NCBI GenBank assembly: GCA_016720655.1
Contig: JADKKE010000018.1
Location: 1-46,627 of the forward strand
Origin: Bacteroidota bacterium
GTDB lineage: Bacteria; Bacteroidota; Bacteroidia; AKYH767-A; 2013-40CM-41-45
Direction of reading: 5' to 3'
DNA: 46,627 nt
In this document: positions 17,111-28,267 of the stretch, piece after piece
Numbering within the stretch: position 1 is the stretch's first letter
Layout of the letters: each line of letters starts with the position of its first letter
Notes under the pieces: generated by a model
Told to the model about the DNA's origin: nothing
Seen by the model: only the letters and a program-made list of their open reading frames with translations
Database searches by the model: none
Position numbers and translations under genes: made by a program

Positions 17111-19555
17111 ATGAAAAAATATTTTGCCTTGTTTTTGATTTTAATTCCTCTGCTTGGATTGGGCAAAGATACAACGAAAGTTTGTGTGGCATTCAGAATT
17201 TCCACGCCTCCAAAGATAGACGGCGTTCTCAACGAATCCTTTTGGTCGGAACTGAAAGGAGTTTCGGATTTTGTAATGAATCGCCCGAATGAAGGGGGGA
17301 AACCTACACAAATAACAGAAGTGAAAATTGGTTATGACGACAAAGCTGTCTACGTGGGTGCTATGTTATTCGATGATCGTCCCGATAGTATTCTGCGCGA
17401 ACTTGGAAACAGAGATGATGAATTGAACGCAGATTATTTTCGATTCGTCATCGATCCGTATAACCTCCGACAGGATGCATTTGATTTTGGTGTATACGCA
17501 TCCGGAGTGCAGGTAGATTCTAAATTCACGGATCCGACTTTTAATGCTGTCTGGGAGAGTGCAGCAAAGATAAATGATAAAGGATGGAGTGTGGAACTGA
17601 GAATCCCGTATTCAGCAATTCGTTTTCCCAAAAAATCCATCCAGGAATGGGCTTTTCAGGTGACACGGAGTATTCGCCGTTCACGGGAATTCGATCAGTG
17701 GTCGCTGACACCAAATACGGCTGCGAATAGTCAGGTGTATTGGGGTGTATTGAGAGGAATTGAAAATATTCAAACACCTCCGCGTTTATCCCTCACTCCA
17801 TATGCTTCTGCCTATTTCGAAAGATCTCCTGATTATTCTTCGGCTACCGAATATCATTATTCGAATTCCTTTTCCTACAATGTAGGTGCCGATTTGAAAT
17901 ACGGTATTGACGATCGCTTCACACTGGACATGACCTTGCTGCCTGATTTTGGCCAGACTCAGTCCGACAACAAAGTGAAAAACCTTAGTTACCGCGAAAT
18001 AAATTACAATGAGAACCGATCATTCTTTAAAGAAGGAACAGATTTGTTTTCCAAAAATTCATTGTTTTATTCCAGACGAGTAGGGAAGACACCGACTTTT
18101 TTTTACAATGTTCTGGATTCCTTGCAGGATGGTGAAACAATAGAAGAAAATCCATCCCAGGTAAAATTGATTAATGCATTTAAAATTTCCGGGAGAAGCA
18201 ATTCCGGACTCGGTTTTGGATTGTTCAATGCAATTACAAACAATATGTATGCGGAATTACAAAATGCTGAAGGTGTCCGCAGAAAGGTGCTCACTGAACC
18301 ACTCACAAATTACAATGTACTTGTCCTTGACCAGCAACTGAATGATTATTCAAATTTCTATGTGATCAATACCAATGTAACCAGAGATAAAAAGTATAAC
18401 GATGCAAATGTTACCGGAAGTGGATTCACTTTTGCGGATAAGAAAAATAAATATGCTGTTGACGGCAGTTTTGCACTGAGTCAGATTCTGGAAAAGAACG
18501 ATTCTATTCCGAATACCATGGCGACGACATTCGGAAATAAATATTTTTTTGGTGCACGAAAAATCAGCGGCAATTACCAATTTGGAATCAGCCGGACGTT
18601 CACCAGTGCCACTTACAATCAACTGGACCTTGGCTATTACACACTTCCCAATTACCAAAACACCCGAGGCTATTTTACCTTCCTCTGGTTCAAACCCTGG
18701 AAAGGATGGCTCGAAGGCAATATGAACTTTGCAGTGGATTATTCTCAGAATCCTCAAACAAAAAAGCAAACATTTTTTCAATTTGCAATTGATGGATATG
18801 CCAACAGGGTAAGCTACAATTCAATATTCTTTGGTGGCGGAATCACACCGACTTCGGGATATGATTACAACGAACCAAGAGTAGAAGGTCGTTACAATAA
18901 AACAATCCGATTCTGGTATGCCTATATCGGTTTCAGCACAGATTACAGAAAGAAATTTGCTGTTGATTTTAATTTCAATCCAAGTAATTTCATCGGAAGA
19001 TTTGTCGGAGAGGGTTTGGGGATCAGTACTACATTGCGTTACAGGTTTAACGATAAGTTCACTCTCAGGCTGATCAATAGCTACAATTATGATCCCTACA
19101 ACCTGGGCGTTGCTGACTATTCCAATCCGGATACCATTGTCTATGGTTTGCGTGTCATGAATACCTATGAAAATATTCTTTCGGGAAAATATATTTTCAA
19201 GAATGACATGGCGCTTTCTCTCAATGCAAGACATTACTGGACCACCGGGCGCTATCGTAAATACCTGACACTTCAGGAGGATGGTGGACTAATCGACAAT
19301 ACTGATTATTCCTACAACAATGACTTTAATTACAACGTTTTCAATATTGATTTCGTCTATTCCTGGCAGTTTGCACCAGGAAGTAATTTGTCTATCGTTT
19401 ATAAAAATGCAATCGAAACTCAAACAGATAAAGTAACAAGAAGTTTGTATGATGACTTCAAAATGACCGTGCGGGAACCTCAGCAGAATAGTTTGTCCGT
19501 AAAAATTCTGTATTACCTCGATTATCTGTCTTTAAAGAAAAAGAGCAAGGCTTAG
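17111..19555 (+). CDS. DUF5916 outer-membrane protein with N-terminal CBM9-like domain
   Basis: The protein has 814 residues from ATG 17111 (signal peptide MKKYFALFLILIPLLGLG); the frame is open further upstream but without a second credible start. Residues about 30-200 resemble the carbohydrate-binding family 9-like domain (PPKIDGVLNESFWSEL, YDDKAVYVGAMLFDD). The rest is a beta-rich DUF5916 region with barrel-like alternation, containing the family-typical LLPDFGQTQSDNKVKNLSYREI and NENRSFFKEGTDLF. The function of the family is unknown; surface location is inferred. It stands alone between two terminators. Confidence 0.87.
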   Translation: MKKYFALFLILIPLLGLGKDTTKVCVAFRISTPPKIDGVLNESFWSELKGVSDFVMNRPNEGGKPTQITEVKIGYDDKAVYVGAMLFDDRPDSILRELGNRDDELNADYFRFVIDPYNLRQDAFDFGVYASGVQVDSKFTDPTFNAVWESAAKINDKGWSVELRIPYSAIRFPKKSIQEWAFQVTRSIRRSREFDQWSLTPNTAANSQVYWGVLRGIENIQTPPRLSLTPYASAYFERSPDYSSATEYHYSNSFSYNVGADLKYGIDDRFTLDMTLLPDFGQTQSDNKVKNLSYREINYNENRSFFKEGTDLFSKNSLFYSRRVGKTPTFFYNVLDSLQDGETIEENPSQVKLINAFKISGRSNSGLGFGLFNAITNNMYAELQNAEGVRRKVLTEPLTNYNVLVLDQQLNDYSNFYVINTNVTRDKKYNDANVTGSGFTFADKKNKYAVDGSFALSQILEKNDSIPNTMATTFGNKYFFGARKISGNYQFGISRTFTSATYNQLDLGYYTLPNYQNTRGYFTFLWFKPWKGWLEGNMNFAVDYSQNPQTKKQTFFQFAIDGYANRVSYNSIFFGGGITPTSGYDYNEPRVEGRYNKTIRFWYAYIGFSTDYRKKFAVDFNFNPSNFIGRFVGEGLGISTTLRYRFNDKFTLRLINSYNYDPYNLGVADYSNPDTIVYGLRVMNTYENILSGKYIFKNDMALSLNARHYWTTGRYRKYLTLQEDGGLIDNTDYSYNNDFNYNVFNIDFVYSWQFAPGSNLSIVYKNAIETQTDKVTRSLYDDFKMTVREPQQNSLSVKILYYLDYLSLKKKSKA

Positions 19556-19582
19556 TTTTCTCCCTAAATATTTCAAACGAGA

Positions 19583-19610
19583 AACGCCGGCATTTCTGCC
19601 GGCGTTCTTG
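19583..19610 (+). terminator. intrinsic terminator after the DUF5916 gene
   Basis: AACGCCGGCA (19583-19592) and TGCCGGCGTT (19597-19606) make a perfect 10-base-pair stem with a 4-base loop, 27 bases after the stop. The downstream tract (CTTGTGTTTC) is only moderately T-rich, so termination may be partial. Confidence 0.75.
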
Positions 19611-19946
19611 TGTTTCATGCTAAGAGAAAAGTTTGATAAGTTGAGGGGCGTTTTTCAGGAGGTGCCGAGGCCTTTGTGATTGATGATTCAAAGTAACATC
19701 ATTCTGCAAGCGAATACCATTGGAACTTTACAATTGGAAGTTAAAATGGACAAATGGTCGGAAATTCCCCGCTGGTGGCTGGTTTCCAGCCTGCTTGTGT
19801 CTCCAGAAATTTTATTCTTGGCGGATTTATTTGTTCAGACTATCAAATTCTGAAATTCATTGCATTTCTTCAAGGCTGTTCATATTTTTTTCTTTCAATA
19901 TTGCTCTTGAATGATTTCATTGCAGTGAATTTGTAAAGAAAACACA
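19611..19946 (+). other. non-coding stretch before the methyltransferase gene
   Basis: I see no supported gene here. The two overlapping short frames (19720-19936) have no family resemblance and no conserved start context. A short inverted repeat GGCTGGTTTCCAGCC lies near 19777. A promoter for the next gene is presumably near the right end, but no clear TTG/TAnnTTTG pair is visible. Confidence 0.5.
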
Positions 19947-20704
19947 ATGACAGAAGCCATTCACTGGGATAAAATTGCCAAAACGTACGAAGATGAAATC
20001 TTTGATGTTTTCAAATCGAACAAAAACGGGAAGCTCCAGACTATTGTTCAGAAATATGCCGGCAAGGAAAATTTGCTGTGGACTTCGGATGTGGAACAGG
20101 AAAAGCCTTGTCCATGCTCTCCCCACTGTTCTATAAAGTCCTTGCTGTGGATATTTCTCAAAAGTGCCTGAATATTGCATCTGTCGCCGGATATAAAAAT
20201 GTGGAATTCGACAGAGTAGATCTTGCAGCTCCTAAAAATAATATCCCACCTGCTGATTTCGCTTTTTGCTGCAATGTGGCTATCGGTGATGATAACAAAC
20301 GCAATTTTTCAATTCTGAAAAACGTTCTGAAGTCTCTGAAGAAAGGCGGGACAGCTGTTATTGTAATTCCATCCCTTGAATCAGCTTCATTTTCTTCCTG
20401 GCAAATGATCAGGGTGTATGAGAGTGAAGGAGTAAAGCCAACAAAAATTCCAAAAGCTGAATTTGATCACCTTACTCCGGCACATCATAATTTAATACAA
20501 AAAGGTATTTTTTACATTGATGGGCATCCAACCAAACATTATCTCTTTGCCGAATTGTATTCATTTTTAAATGATGGTAAGTTCGCTGTTCAAAATATTG
20601 ACAGACTGGAATACAGCTGGGCTACCGAATTTACTTCACCACCAAAATGGCTTCGTGATCCGTATCCATGGGATTGGGTGGTGGAAGTGAAAAGGGTAAA
20701 ATAA
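19947..20704 (+). CDS. class I SAM-dependent methyltransferase with one frameshift
   Basis: ATG 19947 opens TEAIHWDKIAKTYEDEIFD, the usual N-terminal helix of small class I methyltransferases. The frame is lost near 20077. One added G (TTGCTGTGGAC to TTGCTGGTGGAC) joins GKENL to LVDFGCGTGKALSMLSP, the SAM-binding motif I, and the frame continues to 20704 (about 252 residues). VLAVDISQKCLNIA is motif II. The substrate is unknown, and the gene stands alone with no related pathway nearby. The motif is intact apart from the shift, so I infer a sequence error. Confidence 0.82.
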
Positions 20705-20868
20705 ATTTTCTTCAATCAATTGTGCTTGAAGCCGGAATCTTTCGACTTTAAAGGATTCTGCTCTGATTTAGTGGAACTACAGGGTCATCTCTTGCCAGGA
20801 TACTATGTTCAATTGTTAAAGTTTAGTGGATGTTTAACTGGAATGGATTTTAATTATAATTTCATTTT

Positions 20869-22413
20869 ATGAGATCATTCTACTTCCTGCTTCTTTTTCT
20901 TCCGTTTTCAGTTTCCGGACAGTTACAGTTTCAAAAAATTATTGAAAATGCTGCGACTCCTCTTTGGACCTACAGCTTTGTAAATACCCCACACAATGAA
21001 TTGGTATTTGCAGGTAAATCAATACATTTTCCAAATCCACTCTTCAGTGATGTGATGATGGCGAAAACGGACATGTCAGGGAATCTCATCTGGATGAAAT
21101 TTTTCGGGAATACCGGTCTGGAACTTGCCAATAAAATTATTCGCACAGAAAGTGATGAATATGTTATGGCAGGCTATTCCTCCGATTCTTCAACTCAATT
21201 TGTCTTTGTTACGAAGACTGACAGCGCTGGAAATTTACTCTGGGCGAACCAATTCCTCATTGATCTGAGATGCCAGGGGAATGATATCGTTGCAGCAAAA
21301 GATAGCGGGTTTTGGGTAGCCGGATATTCTGTTGTGGCAACTTCTGTTCTCAATGGAATTGTCTTGCGTCTTGACAATAGCGGAAATCTTATTTGGGCGA
21401 AAAAAATTGACGGAAATTTTAGCCAGTTCAATAAGGTCATTCCTCTCGACAATGGGGATGTGCTTCTCTCCGGTAATTCCTCCGATTTTACCGCGAACAG
21501 TAAAATCTTATTGGTACGCATGAGTGCTTCCGGATCTATCATATGGAGTAAAATTTATGGGAATTCGACCAATGATATCGGTAAGGAAGTAATTGAATTA
21601 GCAAATGGTAATTTAATGCTTATTGCTGATGCACAAGGTGATATTTTATTTACAGAACTCGATGCAAACGGTTCCGTACTCTGGGCGAAAACTTACGGTG
21701 GAACACTCGCAGAGAATAATCCGCATATCAAAGCCGGTGCGAATAATGATTATTTTATCGCTGCATCAACATTGAGTTTTATTTTCGGGACTCTCTATCC
21801 GGATGCTTTGCTGATGCATGTGGATGCAACGGGAAATTTGCTCAATTCATTTCACGCTGGTTCTGTGGATATTGAATTCAGCAATGACTTATTGCCGACC
21901 CAGGATGGAGGATGCTATGTCGCTGGTGTTACGGATGGATTTAATGGAGACAATAGTATTTATTTACTCAAAGTCGATTCTCAATTTACAACAGGTTGCA
22001 ATCAGGGCCCGACAAATCTTTCGGTGAATTCCATTGCATTGTTTGATTCGAGTGTCACAATTCAAACAACTTCGGGCGCTTTGCAATATCCAAGAACAGG
22101 TATGATCACAGCTTCCGGAGGACAAAATGTTATCCTTTGTTTCACTACAGATATATCCGATGTTTCTCTTGTACAGTGCACGGTTTTTCCAAATCCAGCT
22201 CAGGATCTCATCAACATCCAAAGTAAAATTCAAGTGCCTTCACAAAGTTACATTACACTCACCGACTTAAAAGGAAGAGTCCTGTCGGTAAAACCATTTT
22301 TAAATTCGCAGGAATCCATGAGTTTGCTAGGATTGAGTCCGGGTGTATATCACCTCAAAATAACTAGTGGAATTTTTGCCGAAGATTTTAAAATTCTGAA
22401 ATTTCAGGAATAG
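20869..22413 (+). CDS. secreted T9SS type A cargo protein with repeated beta-propeller-like blades
   Basis: The protein has 514 residues. The signal peptide is RSFYFLLLFLPFSVSGQ. About seven repeats of the type 'TDMSGNLIWMKFFGNTG ... DEYVMAGYSSDS' follow (residues 50-380), each with a D-x-x-G-N-L-x-W core as in delta-60/SBBP-like propeller blades. The C-terminal 80 residues (VFPNPAQDLINIQ, LTDLKGRVL, GLSPGVYHLKI) are a T9SS type A sorting domain, so the protein should cross the outer membrane and be anchored or released. The biological role is unknown. Confidence 0.88.
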   Translation: MRSFYFLLLFLPFSVSGQLQFQKIIENAATPLWTYSFVNTPHNELVFAGKSIHFPNPLFSDVMMAKTDMSGNLIWMKFFGNTGLELANKIIRTESDEYVMAGYSSDSSTQFVFVTKTDSAGNLLWANQFLIDLRCQGNDIVAAKDSGFWVAGYSVVATSVLNGIVLRLDNSGNLIWAKKIDGNFSQFNKVIPLDNGDVLLSGNSSDFTANSKILLVRMSASGSIIWSKIYGNSTNDIGKEVIELANGNLMLIADAQGDILFTELDANGSVLWAKTYGGTLAENNPHIKAGANNDYFIAASTLSFIFGTLYPDALLMHVDATGNLLNSFHAGSVDIEFSNDLLPTQDGGCYVAGVTDGFNGDNSIYLLKVDSQFTTGCNQGPTNLSVNSIALFDSSVTIQTTSGALQYPRTGMITASGGQNVILCFTTDISDVSLVQCTVFPNPAQDLINIQSKIQVPSQSYITLTDLKGRVLSVKPFLNSQESMSLLGLSPGVYHLKITSGIFAEDFKILKFQE

Positions 22414-22443
22414 AATTATTCTATGCAAATCCTCATGACGTGT

Positions 22444-23824
22444 TTACATTTTAAGGAAACGATAACTTCCTCCATTTTGATCCTGGAGCCAATACACTCC
22501 TTGGCTTAAATCAGTGATATCCAGAGTAGCTTTTTCGTTCGTGATACTAAATTCTTTGACTATTCTTCCTGTATAATTTCGAATCAAAATTGTCTGTGAA
22601 GTTGGAGCTTGCATTAATTCAATATGCAAATAGTCCTTGCTTGGATTTGGATAGAGTTTGATTGCAGCAGCCGGTTTTACTTCATCGGTTTTTAAAAGAG
22701 TAGTACGGATGTCGTAATACAAGGATGAAACTGCTGCATTCGTTTCAAAAATAACAACTCCTACATCCGACAGGATTGGACAAACTGCAGGGTAAGTATC
22801 ATCATCAGTGCACACAGCGGTGAAATCATTAAAATTCTCTTCCGGTGAAAATGAATTTGGTGATGAAGTCATCACAGAAGTAAATTTCATTTCGGCCTGG
22901 GCAGGAAACATTTCGAAAAAATATACCAGGTACATTCCGGAATCACTTTGGTTTTTATACCCTGCTATATCAAAACAACCCGTGTTGCTGATTGCATTAC
23001 CCGCAAGAACTGTCTCCGGACCATAGGTGGACCCATTGTTCGTACTTAGTTTGTATTTGATAAGTTGAACAGTATCATTTTCTGAGAAAACAAACCAAAC
23101 ATTTCCGTTTTGAATTACTGATTGAAATTGTGGCCGCTCAATTCCGGAAGCAACAAGTGAATAAAATCCACCGGGAACAATAGTTCCGGCTCCGCCTTCA
23201 TCAAAAATCATCATTCGGATATCAGACGTAATCAGATTGCTCAATACCGGTCCATAGTAATTCAGGATCAAACGCGTTCCATCCATCGTGACTCGCGGTT
23301 GTGCTGCATTTACTGATACGGTTCCATGACTGCCTGTCCACGTTGCCCCACCATCAATACTGGTTGCATAGAAAAGGTAATCAGTGGATGCTTCATCTAC
23401 AAAGAGGTAAATGGAATTTTCGTTCGGAGAAGCGGCGATATCAAAATCAGAAATGGAATGTGCTGAATAAGTGAATCTTCTGTGTGACTGCAAACTATAG
23501 AAATACAAGGACGATCCCTGCTGGTATGCGCAATAGACGGAGTCTGTCCCAGTAACCACAAGTTTTGATTTCGCAACGAGTTGTCCATTACTGAGATTGA
23601 CCACAAGCGACCAGCTTGCCCCAAGGTCCGTCGATTGTAAAATATTAATTCCACGCTGACCCGTGATTCCCGAAGGTACCGAACAATACAGCTTTCCGGA
23701 AGAGGTAGCGACGATGGACGTCCGGCCTACAGGTTCCGTATGAATATTGATATCGTTTCCCCATGGAAATGCACGAAGAAAAATTAAAAAACCCAAAAGT
23801 GAGTGTGATTATTTTCTGATACAT
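22444..23824 (-). CDS. secreted T9SS type A protein with sialidase/BNR-like propeller (paralog 1)
   Basis: The body frame runs from a TTG at 23796 to 22444 (450 residues), with Asp-box-like segments (STDLGASWSLVV, SIDGGATWTGS) and a T9SS C-terminus (LYPNPSKDYLHIE, DLSQGVYWLQD). The TTG start would leave a signal peptide too short to work. An ATG at 23824 (YQKIITLT) in another frame gives a normal signal peptide if one indel is allowed in the T run near 23797, by comparison with the neighbour at 25269. It resembles that neighbour throughout (for example TGTDSVYCAYQ and LNYYGPVL in both), so the two are a tandem duplicate. The function is unknown. Confidence 0.82.
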
Positions 23825-23892
23825 AAATAATATTTAATTTTAGAACAGGATCTCCCATTCAATACAGACAGCGATAAAAAAAATATTAAATC

Positions 23893-25269
23893 CTATAATT
23901 TCGTGAATCGGACAGCTTTTCCATCCACTGTTCGGATCCAGTAAATTCCACTGCTGAGATCACTGATATCGATAGAGGTTTTTTCAACCTCCAATAGAAT
24001 TTCGCGAATTATTCTTCCTGTTCCGTCCATGATCTTTGCTTCCTGAAATGTATGCTTGTCATCTATTTGGATAGTCAAATTGTTTTGAACGGGATTGGGG
24101 TAAACACTGATTTCCGATTCATTTCCAATCTCAGAAACTGAAACAACACCCGAACGTAAATCAAAATACAAATCCGAACCACCTGTAGCGATTTCAACCC
24201 AGATGACTCCTGCATCTCCTCCAAGAGAGAAAACTGTTGGCAGTGTTGATGCATCTGTACACTGTGGGTTGAAATCATTGATCACTTCCAATGAAGCAAA
24301 GGAAGTAGGCGCCAGTGTACTTACTGAGGTAAACATCATTTCCGCTTGCGGAGGAAGCCCTTCGGTATAACAAACCAGCATCATGCCTGCATCAATTGCA
24401 CTCATGAAGGGTGCAATGTCAAAGCATTTTGTTGTGTTCGATGCAAGTGCCGGAACCACTGTCTCTGCTCCATATGTTGCGCCATTGTCGGTACTGAGCA
24501 TGTATTTAAGAACCGGTGACACATCTCCTTCTGAATATACAAACCACACTAGTCCGTTTATAATCACAGACGCATATTGAGAACGTACCGGTCCGGCAGC
24601 TACCATATCAATGAATGTACTTGCTGTAAGTGTGCCCGGAGTAGTTTCATTATAAATCGCCGAACGTATAATTGAAGTGGCTGTGTCGTTCAATACCGGA
24701 CCATAATAATTCAGGATTAAACGTGTGCCGGTCATACAAATCCGTGGAACTGCTCCGTTTCCTGTCACCAAAGCAGTACTTCCTGTCCAGGTGTATCCAC
24801 CATCCGTTGAAGAATAACGGTTGATATTGTTCGTGGTAAATTCATCGGTATACAAATAAACTGCATTGCCATTCGCTGAAGCTGCGATATCGAAATCGGA
24901 AATCGAAACTGTAGTGAAAGGTGTAGTAACAAACGATTGAACACTGAAGAAAAATAGATCCGGACCAATCTGATATGCACAATACACCGAATCCGTTCCC
25001 GTGACAACCAGTTTCGATTTTTCAATCCATTGCCCGCTTCCGAGGTTAATAATCGGAGTCCAGCTCAGTCCCATATCTGTAGATTCTAAAATATCCATTC
25101 CGCCCACTCCACTGGCTCCACGGGAAGAAGAGCAGTACAAGGTTCCGGATGATGTGGCCACTAAAGATGATCTCCCTGTTGGCTGAGCTTGGACGAAAAC
25201 ATCACTTCCCCAGGGATAGGCACTTATACTGTATAGAAGTACAAGACAGCAGAGTAAAGTTTTTTTCAT
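23893..25269 (-). CDS. secreted T9SS type A protein with sialidase/BNR-like propeller (paralog 2)
   Basis: The protein has 458 residues from ATG 25269 (KKTLLCCLVLLYSISAYPWG signal peptide); the frame is open 93 bases further upstream but that adds no plausible start. The Asp-box-like repeats STDMGLSWTPI, STDGGYTWTGS and STDNGATYGAE suggest a six- or seven-bladed propeller. The C-terminus (VYPNPVQNNLTIQ, MDGTGRIIRE, DLSSGIYWIRT) is a type IX sorting domain. It is colinear with the gene at 22444-23824, 69 bases away. Extracellular location is inferred from the two signals; ligand or activity is not. Confidence 0.88.
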   Translation of the reverse strand: MKKTLLCCLVLLYSISAYPWGSDVFVQAQPTGRSSLVATSSGTLYCSSSRGASGVGGMDILESTDMGLSWTPIINLGSGQWIEKSKLVVTGTDSVYCAYQIGPDLFFFSVQSFVTTPFTTVSISDFDIAASANGNAVYLYTDEFTTNNINRYSSTDGGYTWTGSTALVTGNGAVPRICMTGTRLILNYYGPVLNDTATSIIRSAIYNETTPGTLTASTFIDMVAAGPVRSQYASVIINGLVWFVYSEGDVSPVLKYMLSTDNGATYGAETVVPALASNTTKCFDIAPFMSAIDAGMMLVCYTEGLPPQAEMMFTSVSTLAPTSFASLEVINDFNPQCTDASTLPTVFSLGGDAGVIWVEIATGGSDLYFDLRSGVVSVSEIGNESEISVYPNPVQNNLTIQIDDKHTFQEAKIMDGTGRIIREILLEVEKTSIDISDLSSGIYWIRTVDGKAVRFTKL

Positions 25270-25528
25270 TTTATTTGATTTTAGGGTAAGGGTAAAAATA
25301 TTTAAGGTATCTGTCTTACGAAAGATACAAAAAAATGTGATTTTCAGGAAATTGTTGGACAAAAGTGGTGAATGTCAGAGGTCCTCAATATTTGAAAAAT
25401 GCAGAAATTTCTCCAGTTTATTTTACTACATTTATATGTCTCGTAATTTGTAGTCGGATAATTTTCAGGACATATTAAATTGTTTTATTTCGTTCGGGTA
25501 AATCTCTTTTTCTGAATATATATTCTAC

Positions 25529-28184
25529 ATGACCCAAAACAAATTATTTGCCATTTTTTTTATTGTGATTTGGTTTGGGATGATAGAAAATTCCATTGCA
25601 CAAACAATCACAACGGATACACTTCCTGTCCATAGTGCTAATTGTCAAGTTTTACGTGTCTCTCCTGATGATCATGTGTGGATAGGTACTGCCAATCGTG
25701 GAATTCTGGAATTCGATGGTTCCAATTGGAATGTCTTTTCTTCTGCAACAGGTTATCCTATCAATAAAGTAAATGATGTTGCCTTTGATGGACAGAAAAC
25801 TTGGATTGCAACCGATTCTGGATTGGTGAGATTGGATAGTTCCGGTTATGTTTATTTCACACCTTCAAACAGTAGTTTAAATTCTTTATTTGTAAAAAAA
25901 GTACTTTTTGATGGAGCACTCTTGTGGGTCGGAACAGATAGTGCTCTGTTTAATTTTGATGGATCTTCCTGGGTGAAATATGATTCTTCCAATTCAATTT
26001 TAAATTCCTCTGAAATCAAAGCAATAGGGAAGAACAATTTTGGAATTTATGTATCTCAGGAAAGTGCCGTTTTTGTATTTCACAATGCCCAATGGATAAA
26101 GTTAAATTATTATTTTGTTAGAAGATTTGTTCCTGATCGAACCGGCAGAATCTGGCTTGAAGGATCATTTCTTTATCCAACAAGTTTTACATTTGACACT
26201 TTGGTTTATGATGCAGTTTCTGAAATGCGAATAGATCCCTGTGAAACAAATAATATTTTATATTTCGATCCGTTTTACGTGTTAGGGCAGGATAGCATTG
26301 GGGAGCTAATTGCTCTTTCTTCAAGCACATACAATTGGATGAAACTCTCATCAAATTTGCAAAATGCTAACATATTTATACAAATGCCGCATTCATCTTT
26401 GATCCGAATACAAGCTATAATACGTTTGATTTTGATTCGCATGGTAAATGCTTTGTTGTAAGGGATTGGCGAGTGTTAACAACCCGACTTTGAAAAGTAC
26501 ATTTTTTTCAGATCTGACTGAAATTGTAGATACTTCAAACTGTCCATGGTTAGATATCAATAATGCCAGGGTTAGAATAATGAACAATGGATCAAATTTT
26601 TGGGATCAGGTAGGAAATCCTAATTATGAGATACCAAAAAATTCCCTTAAATGTGCAATCTTAGCCGAAGGTATTTGGATGGGCGGACTGGATGATCAGG
26701 GTGATTTGCATATTGCAGCGCAAACCTATCGTCAAAGTGGAGATGATTACTGGCCCGGACCTTTGGATACACTTTCCGGATTGGCTGATAGCGTCAGTAA
26801 TTCAATATATGATAACGTATGGAAAATCGATAAATCTACAATAGATACTTTCAGGTTGAAGTTTCTGGATGGTTCCGTTTCCAATGGTAGTTTTTCTGTT
26901 CCTGATATCATTTTAAACTGGCCCGCTCAAGGCACAGGAAATTTCAGCAGGCATCTGGCGCCTTTTGTTGATCTTAACCAGGATGGTGTTTACGATCCCT
27001 TTGATGGAGATTATCCAAAGATCAAAGGTGATCAGATGATCTGGTGGATCATGAATGATAATTTTAGTCAGCACGAAGTCACGGGAACACCAAACAATCT
27101 TGGTGTGGAAATACATGCTTCCGCTTATGCTTTCAATTGCCCTTCAGTAAGTGACGATGATTCGGTTATTAATTATACTACATTCTATTCATATGAAATA
27201 ATTAACAGGAGCTCGTTTAATTACCATGATTTTTACATGGGAATTAGTACGGATATTGATTTGGGAAATGCTTTTGATGACTATGCCGGATGTGATTCTG
27301 CGCGGAGTTTTGCCTTCGGGTATAATGGTGATTCAATTGACGAGGGTAGTCATGGATATGGTTTGAATCCCCCGATGATCAATTTTGTTTTACTGAAAGG
27401 GCCCTTGGCTCCACCGGGAGACGGTATTGATAATGACAGAGATTTTATTATAGATGAATCTGATGAGTCGCTAAAAATGACGGGGTTTATGTTTAATTAC
27501 GGAGGGCCTTTTGTGTATGGTAATCCTAGTACAGCAAATCATTTTTACGATCGTATGAAAAGCCTTTGGAAGGATGGCTCACCCATGACTTATGGAGGTA
27601 ATGGTTATTCTTCAGATTCTTCAGCTGTTCCGGAGAAATTTATGTATACAGGTGTGCCGTATTCAGGCAATGGTTGGACTGAGCAAACGCCTGGGAATGG
27701 TCCTATTCCAAATGAACCTCAAGATCGTTCTTTTGTTTGTACAGTGGGTCCTGCATTCCTTCCTGCTAATGGTAGTGTAACACTTGATTACGCTTATGTT
27801 TATACAAGAGATCAAAATAATCCCAACGGACTGAATACATCTATTGCAAGAAATTATTTTGATGTTGCAAAAGTACAGTCTTGGTTTGATACTGACAGTT
27901 TTCCCTGTTATACAAATACTATTGGAATCCCTGAATTGGAAGAAACGGTTCACCTGATGCTTTATCCTTCGCCTGCACTATCTGCTGTAAAAATTTCCGC
28001 GGGAACTCAGACGATTCTCCATGCCGATGTTTCAATGTATAATATGATGGGCGAACTTGTGTACTTTAAGCAAAATCAGAATGGAAATTTAATTATTCCG
28101 GTTGAAAAGCTGAAGCCAGGAATCTATAGTGTTCAATTAAAAATGAACAGACAATCGTATTCCGGAAGGTTCGTTAAGGAATAA
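25529..28184 (+). CDS. large secreted T9SS protein with two-component-type propeller repeats, two frameshifts
   Basis: The N-terminal frame (25529 on) has a signal peptide ending SIAQ and propeller repeats of the two-component-regulator type (VSPDDHVWIGTANRGILEFDG, GALLWVGTDSALFNFDG). The second part (to 28184) has no signal peptide of its own, carries GIWMGGLDDQGDLHIAAQTYR and DLNQDGVYDPFDGDYP, and ends in a T9SS domain. One extra A near 26382 (ACAAATG to ACAAAATG) and one extra G near 26461-26464 (AAGGGA to AAGGGGA) join them through FIFDPNTSYNTFDFD and FVVRGLASVNNPT into about 886 residues. I infer a single gene with two lost bases; two separate genes remain possible. Confidence 0.78.
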
Positions 28185-28199
28185 TTGATTCTGTTCAAT

Positions 28200-28218
28200 T
28201 TCAATTTTTAAAATTGAA
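28200..28218. terminator. short inverted repeat between convergent T9SS genes
   Basis: TCAATTTT and AAAATTGA flank a single T (28201-28217) in the 83-base gap between two genes whose ends face each other. AT-rich arms with T runs on both strands could act as a weak bidirectional terminator. Support is limited to position and symmetry. Confidence 0.35.
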
Positions 28219-28267
28219 TTATAAACTATTGTTCAATACATCCACTTAAATATTTTACTTTGGTAGA

